DNA from: Bacteroidota bacterium
GTDB lineage: Bacteria > Bacteroidota > Bacteroidia > UKL13-3
NCBI GenBank assembly: GCA_030680835.1
Contig: JAUXUD010000086.1
Coordinates: 87,717-151,716 of the forward strand
Length of the DNA stretch: 64,000 nt
Direction: 5' to 3'
The notes below the pieces were generated by a model. The model was not told where the DNA came from. It made no database searches and was given only the letters and a program-made list of their open reading frames with translations. Each line of letters starts with the position of its first letter. The stretch's first letter is position 1. Positions 59,932 through 64,000 of this stretch are shown piece by piece. Both the position numbers and the translations under genes were made by a program.

Positions 59932-59939
59932 TATTTTTG
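59932..59939 (+). promoter_or_regulatory. -7 element, near-leaderless promoter
   Basis: TATTTTTG ends 6 bp before the ATG at 59946, so the mRNA would begin at the start codon. The spacing is nearly the same as at 12515. No TTG is seen upstream. Confidence 0.4.
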
Positions 59940-59945
59940 CCAACC

Positions 59946-60524
59946 ATGAAAAAACTCATCATATTTCTGCTGGTTTCTTTTTTATTTTCATATTCATCCA
60001 TGGCTCAAAGAAAGTTAAAACAACTGGATGAAGAAGAGGCTCAAAAGAAAGAACAATTTGAAGGTCCCCAAAAAAACAGATTTTATGACCCAGAAAAATG
60101 GACCTTTGGGGGGAACTTAGGGGGAAATTTTTACCCTGGGGGCTACTTTTTCATGGCTCAACCCATTGCCGGATATATGGTTGCCGAAAAAACAATGCTG
60201 GGTATTGGAGCCACCTATATGTTTCAAAGTCAAACGTATTTTGGTAAAAAATATACAAACAGCATTTATGGTCCCATTTTGTTTGCCCGGCAATTGGTTT
60301 TAGAACAAGTTTTTGCACATATTGAATATCAACCCTTAAATTACGGCATGTTCGACATAACTACGAATACCGAAAAAAGACAATGGGAAAACATACTTTA
60401 TGCAGGAGTTGGTTATGGGGCCAAAAGAGGTGTATATATTATAGCACTATATAACGTGTTGTGGAATGAAGGTGCCAGTCTTTACTATAGTCCATGGGAT
60501 ATAAGAATCGGTATTTTATTTTAA
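59946..60524 (+). CDS. Outer-membrane protein, unknown
   Basis: Exported protein of 192 residues with a signal peptide (MKKLIIFLLVSFLFSYSSMA before QR), a charged linker (KQLDEEEAQKKEQFEG) and a beta-strand-rich body (GNLGGNFYPGGYFFMAQPIAGYMV, GIGATYMFQSQTYFGKKYTNSIYGPILFARQLVLEQVFAHIEYQ) ending DIRIGILF, consistent with a small barrel. No family recognised. The ATG at 59946 is preferred to a TTG at 59937. Confidence 0.6.
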   Translation: MKKLIIFLLVSFLFSYSSMAQRKLKQLDEEEAQKKEQFEGPQKNRFYDPEKWTFGGNLGGNFYPGGYFFMAQPIAGYMVAEKTMLGIGATYMFQSQTYFGKKYTNSIYGPILFARQLVLEQVFAHIEYQPLNYGMFDITTNTEKRQWENILYAGVGYGAKRGVYIIALYNVLWNEGASLYYSPWDIRIGILF

Positions 60525-60526
60525 CA

Positions 60527-61135
60527 TTAAAATTTATTCAGGAAGGCAAGAAATAATGAAGGTTTGCATACAAGCGTAAAAGCAATCCCATAAAGCGCCC
60601 CGTAAAAATGCGCATCATGGTTTATGTGGTCATTGGTATTCCGTGAGGCATAATGCGAGTATAATAAATAGAGTCCTGCAGCAATATACCCTGGTATTTC
60701 GATGATTCCATATAAGTACCATTCGCGTTTGGGTTCAAATAAAACAGCAGCAAATAAAATTGCCGAAACGGCACCTGATGCTCCCAGTGCCCGGTAATCG
60801 GTATTGTTTTGTTGTTTAAAATAAGTTGTAATATTGGCGGCTGCTATGCTGCTTATATATAGTATCAGGTACAAAATCATACCTACTGAACCAAAATTTA
60901 AATTATAAAAATGTTCAACCAGGGGACCAAAACTCATGAGAACAAACATATTTACAGCCAGATGAACAAAATTTGCATGTAAAAATCCGGAGCTGATAAA
61001 TTTATACCATTGGTTTTTTTTCTTTATTTCGTAAGGGTCAAAAATCAAACTATTTAAAAAAGAAGCGTTGCCAAAAGCGGGAACACTTACCAATACAGTA
61101 ATAATAATAATGGGAACCGTTAATCCTGAAAACAT
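60527..61135 (-). CDS. Rhomboid family intramembrane serine protease
   Basis: Membrane protease of 202 residues, about six helices. The catalytic serine is S120 in ALGASGAVSA, with H176 in HDAHFYGALYG as the base; H53, H58 and N62 (HANFVHLAVN) match the conserved HxxxxHxxxN of rhomboids. It cleaves helices within membranes; substrate unknown. It starts 29 bp from the divergent phosphoesterase gene and ends 2 bp from the convergent outer-membrane gene. Confidence 0.9.
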   Translation of the reverse strand: MFSGLTVPIIIITVLVSVPAFGNASFLNSLIFDPYEIKKKNQWYKFISSGFLHANFVHLAVNMFVLMSFGPLVEHFYNLNFGSVGMILYLILYISSIAAANITTYFKQQNNTDYRALGASGAVSAILFAAVLFEPKREWYLYGIIEIPGYIAAGLYLLYSHYASRNTNDHINHDAHFYGALYGIAFTLVCKPSLFLAFLNKF

Positions 61136-61164
61136 TTGTCAAATATGTAACTTTTGAATGAATT

Positions 61165-61659
61165 ATGGTAAGAATCGGAATATTAAGTGATACACATGGT
61201 TTTTTAAATCCCAAACTTTTTGAGTTCTTTAAGGATTGTGACCAGATATGGCATGCCGGCGACTGGGGAACCCTAGAGTTGGTTGAGACCCTTGAAAAAT
61301 TTAAGCCATTGAAAGCTGTTTATGGGAATATTGACGGAAAAGAAATCAGGCTTAGGGTTCCTGAAACATTGTTTTTTGAGGTAGAAAAAGTAAAAGTGTG
61401 CCTGTTGCATATAGGCGGTTATCCCGGAAACTACGCTCCCGGATTTAAAAAATTGCTAAAAACCCATGAAATTAACCTGATGGTTTGCGGGCACTCACAT
61501 ATTTTAAGAGTGATACGCGACACTCAATATAATTTTATGCACATTAACCCGGGAGCTTGCGGGAACAATGGTTTTCAAAAAGTTAACACAGCGATACGGC
61601 TTAAAATTGAAGAAAAAAAATTGTTTGATCTGGAAGTTTGGGAACAAAAAAGGGAATAG
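61165..61659 (+). CDS. YfcE/MJ0936-type metallophosphoesterase
   Basis: Protein of 164 residues with the calcineurin-like metal sites: D9 and H11 (GILSDTHG), the HAGDWG motif, YGNIDG, and the C-terminal LMVCGHSHI plus INPGACG. This is the small, one-domain phosphodiesterase of the YfcE/MJ0936 type; such enzymes act on phosphodiesters in vitro and their true substrate is not known. Confidence 0.88.
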   Translation: MVRIGILSDTHGFLNPKLFEFFKDCDQIWHAGDWGTLELVETLEKFKPLKAVYGNIDGKEIRLRVPETLFFEVEKVKVCLLHIGGYPGNYAPGFKKLLKTHEINLMVCGHSHILRVIRDTQYNFMHINPGACGNNGFQKVNTAIRLKIEEKKLFDLEVWEQKRE

Positions 61660-61742
61660 TTTTACGCAACCTGCACAACAAATTTGGTGACTTCCATAAA
61701 TAATTATTAATTTGCTAATCGTTTTAATTAAAAATGAATATT

Positions 61743-63926
61743 ATGAGAAAATTTTTATTCCTATCTGTATTATTCTTTGGTGCAGTTTGTTCCAACGCGC
61801 AGAATCAACCAAGATTGGGTTGTGCAACAGATATTGAATGGCAGGAACAGGTTAAAAGAAGTCCTGAATTGCTTCAGATGCAGAAGCAATTTGAAGATGG
61901 GTTTGCAAAGATTAAAGAAACCTATAATCCGGAAGACTATAAAGTTAAAAATGGTTTGGGCAAAAAAGCCGCAAAGTACATTATTCCTGTGGTTGTGCAT
62001 ATTTTTCATGCAAATGGTTCTGAAAACTTAAGTGATGCAACGGTAACAAATGTAATTGCCAATATGAATAAGTATTTTAGCGGAACCATCAATAATATAG
62101 GTTCAGTTAGAGCACCTTTTAAGTCACTAATTGCCGATTGTGAATTTGAATTCAGGTTGGCCAGAAAAGACCCGGAAGGCAATTGCACCAACGGAATTGT
62201 GCGGGTATATACACCCGAGACTTATAAAGGAAACGATATTATTAAAGCTTTAAGCGTTTGGGATACGAAACGGTATTTAAATATTTGGGTATGTAATTCA
62301 GTATATTCGGGAACAACCCAGGTAGGTGGATATGCCTACCTTCCCTTTGGTGGCGGTTTATCTTCCAAAAGCGGCGTAATTTTGGTAGCATCCGGTTTTG
62401 TTGGAGATAATACAGCAGCACACGAGGTTGGTCACTGGCTGGGTTTATTCCACCCGTTTCAATCAAACGACAGTTGCAGTGCATCCAACGATGAAATAGA
62501 CGACACCCCTCCGGTTTATTTTAAACCTCCAACAACGGGTGGTGTATTGATTGGAAGAGGAAATCTTTGCGGAAACCCAACCTATAATACATGTACAAGT
62601 ACTTCACTTCCTGATAAGATTGACTATCCGGATATGCAGGAAAACGTGATGGATTATTTTAGTGGCTCGTGTAGCGGGTTGATGTTTACATTGCAACAGA
62701 AAGCACGCATGATTTATTGCATGGAAACTTTCAGGCCTCAGTTAATTTCACAGGAAAACCTGGTAGCTACAGGCACTGATGTCGCATCGGTTTCAGATTG
62801 TGCCCCTATTGCCGCATTTAATACCAAAACGCAAACCATTTGTGCCGGAAGCAGTGTAGCATTTATCGATTTCTCCTATAATGCTGCAGGTATCAACACC
62901 TGGAGCTGGGAGTTTGAAGGAGGAAACCCCAGTACTTACAGTGGCAAAACACCTCCGGCAATCGTTTATGCAAATGCAGGAACCTATCCTGTAAAATTAA
63001 CAGCCACCAATACCAAAGGATCCGGTACAACTACTTTTACCAATTACATTAACGTGTTACCCGCAAATTCTGCAAAATTACCGGGTTGGAGGGCAACTGC
63101 AGATTGGTGGTATCTAAACAACTGGCAACAGGAAGGGTGGAAATTCGATTACCAGTTTTCATCGAACAGGTTTGCAAGGGTAAATACCTCATACGACAAC
63201 AATGCCAGTATGATGTTGCCACAGGATCCCTATAATCAAAAGAACAGTGTATCCAATGAATTTACGTTAATTTCTCCCTCCTTTAATTTTGAAAATACTT
63301 CAAACCCATATATTGCCTTTAACTATGCATTTGCACGCGGAACAATGTTTAATGCACCTACAGAAGAATCATTAATCCTGTACACTTCAAGCGATTGTGG
63401 AAAGACCTGGAATCTCAGGGCTAGTCATTCACTCGCAAACGTTTCAAGTATAGGTGCAACAACTACACTTGCAAGCACTATTAATTTTGAACCAAGCGAA
63501 AAAGCAAAATGGAACGAAATGGTATATAAATCTTCCACATTTCCCAAAACACCCAACCTGATGTTTAAAATAGTGTTTACTTACAAGGGAGGTAATAACT
63601 TTTACCTTGATAATGTGCGGGCCGGTGATGGTGCTTCGAGTGGTATCAGAAGTCAATCTGCTTCTGAAACAAGTTTGATGGTTTATCCAAATCCATTTTC
63701 AGGAACCGCAACACTTACATACGAATTAAAGAAAAACCAAAGTATCAGCATTCAGTTATTCGATTTACTCGGAAAGGAAATGTGTAATCTTTATGAAGGA
63801 TTACAAATTGCCGGAAATCAAAGCATATTGATTGATAATTCAAAACTAAACCTGAAAGGTGGCGTTTACTTTATAAAATTAAGCACCCACGATAATTCAG
63901 TAACCCAAAAAATTATTATCGAATAA
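61743..63926 (+). CDS. Secreted M43-like zinc metalloprotease with PKD domain and T9SS tail
   Basis: Exported protease of about 727 residues. Signal peptide (MRKFLFLSVLFFGAVCSNA before QN), propeptide region, and a metalloprotease domain of the pappalysin/cytophagalysin (M43) type with HEVGHWLGLFH (about 227-237) as the extended zinc motif and NVMDY further on as the Met-turn. Then comes a PKD-like domain (about 355-435; AAFNTKTQTICAGSSVAF...SWEFEGGNPSTYSG...AGTYPVKLTATN) and a beta domain, and the last 80 residues are a T9SS type A sorting domain (MVYPNPFSGTATLTYEL...YFIKLSTHDNSVTQKIII). An ATG at 61734 is an alternative start. Confidence 0.9.
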   Translation: MRKFLFLSVLFFGAVCSNAQNQPRLGCATDIEWQEQVKRSPELLQMQKQFEDGFAKIKETYNPEDYKVKNGLGKKAAKYIIPVVVHIFHANGSENLSDATVTNVIANMNKYFSGTINNIGSVRAPFKSLIADCEFEFRLARKDPEGNCTNGIVRVYTPETYKGNDIIKALSVWDTKRYLNIWVCNSVYSGTTQVGGYAYLPFGGGLSSKSGVILVASGFVGDNTAAHEVGHWLGLFHPFQSNDSCSASNDEIDDTPPVYFKPPTTGGVLIGRGNLCGNPTYNTCTSTSLPDKIDYPDMQENVMDYFSGSCSGLMFTLQQKARMIYCMETFRPQLISQENLVATGTDVASVSDCAPIAAFNTKTQTICAGSSVAFIDFSYNAAGINTWSWEFEGGNPSTYSGKTPPAIVYANAGTYPVKLTATNTKGSGTTTFTNYINVLPANSAKLPGWRATADWWYLNNWQQEGWKFDYQFSSNRFARVNTSYDNNASMMLPQDPYNQKNSVSNEFTLISPSFNFENTSNPYIAFNYAFARGTMFNAPTEESLILYTSSDCGKTWNLRASHSLANVSSIGATTTLASTINFEPSEKAKWNEMVYKSSTFPKTPNLMFKIVFTYKGGNNFYLDNVRAGDGASSGIRSQSASETSLMVYPNPFSGTATLTYELKKNQSISIQLFDLLGKEMCNLYEGLQIAGNQSILIDNSKLNLKGGVYFIKLSTHDNSVTQKIIIE

Positions 63927-63941
63927 CCCTGCTGATATTCA

Positions 63942-63983
63942 ATGAAAAATCCCTGTAAACATAAGTTTGCAGGGATTTTTCAT
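63942..63983. terminator. Bidirectional intrinsic terminator
   Basis: ATGAAAAATCCCTG (63942-63955) pairs exactly with CAGGGATTTTTCAT (63970-63983) around a 14-nt loop, 16 bp after the protease stop. A/T runs on both sides let it work in both directions. Confidence 0.85.
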
Positions 63984-64000
63984 TTATAAATTTGGGGGTA

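Overview
This window is chromosomal DNA from a member of the Bacteroidota, probably outside the order Bacteroidales. Several signs agree. Three proteins end in C-terminal domains that look like type IX secretion (T9SS) sorting signals. The nuo operon codes for a short NuoG. There is an exbB-exbD-exbD-tonB operon, many outer-membrane barrels and PF14121-like porins, and Bacteroidota-type promoters (TTG, then TAnnTTTG, with little or no Shine-Dalgarno sequence). The DNA is AT-rich. I see no rRNA, tRNA, CRISPR array, prophage or intact insertion sequence.

Layout. 1-5.3 kb: a DUF4920-like lipoprotein, an ECF sigma factor with a small anti-sigma-like partner, an outer-membrane protein, and uvrA. 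5.6-12.3 kb: pyruvate carboxylase, a DUF4440-like protein, an SDR dehydrogenase, a redoxin-like protein and a GNAT-like protein. 12.5-20.5 kb: an exported block of two tandem choice-of-anchor-B beta-propellers, a putative porin and a GH92 alpha-mannosidase. 20.8-26.4 kb: an accessory-looking stretch with DUF3788, flotillin plus NfeD, a PIN toxin-antitoxin pair, a solitary HsdR-N-like nuclease and a membrane protein. 26.6-34.9 kb: a metallo-beta-lactamase-fold hydrolase, a two-TonB-domain protein, mpl, valS, rplS, trmD and a small barrel. 35-40.9 kb: an energy-transduction operon (exbB, exbD, exbD, tonB, small membrane protein, PstS-like lipoprotein, TPR protein). 41.1-54.9 kb: a complete nuoA-N operon for respiratory complex I, with two small secreted proteins inserted between nuoF and nuoG. 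55-59.9 kb: thioredoxin, mazG, DUF1015 and the serine pathway genes serA and serC. 59.9-64 kb: an outer-membrane protein, a rhomboid protease, a phosphoesterase and a secreted M43 metalloprotease.

How it works together. The nuo operon builds the proton gradient, and the ExbBD-TonB operon can spend it on outer-membrane transport. Pyruvate carboxylase and SerA/SerC feed central and serine metabolism. ValS, RplS and TrmD serve translation.

The most unusual content is not a gene cluster. The gaps between genes hold a collection of short repeats and palindromes: four arrays of the heptamer GATGTAC, two hairpins with compensatory stem changes, a perfect 72-bp palindrome, nested hairpins, a three-hairpin element, and a repeat word that also occurs in frame inside valS. 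Many of these begin within a few bases of a stop codon. I recall similar sequences from other Bacteroidota genomes, but I could not check this and know of no assigned function.
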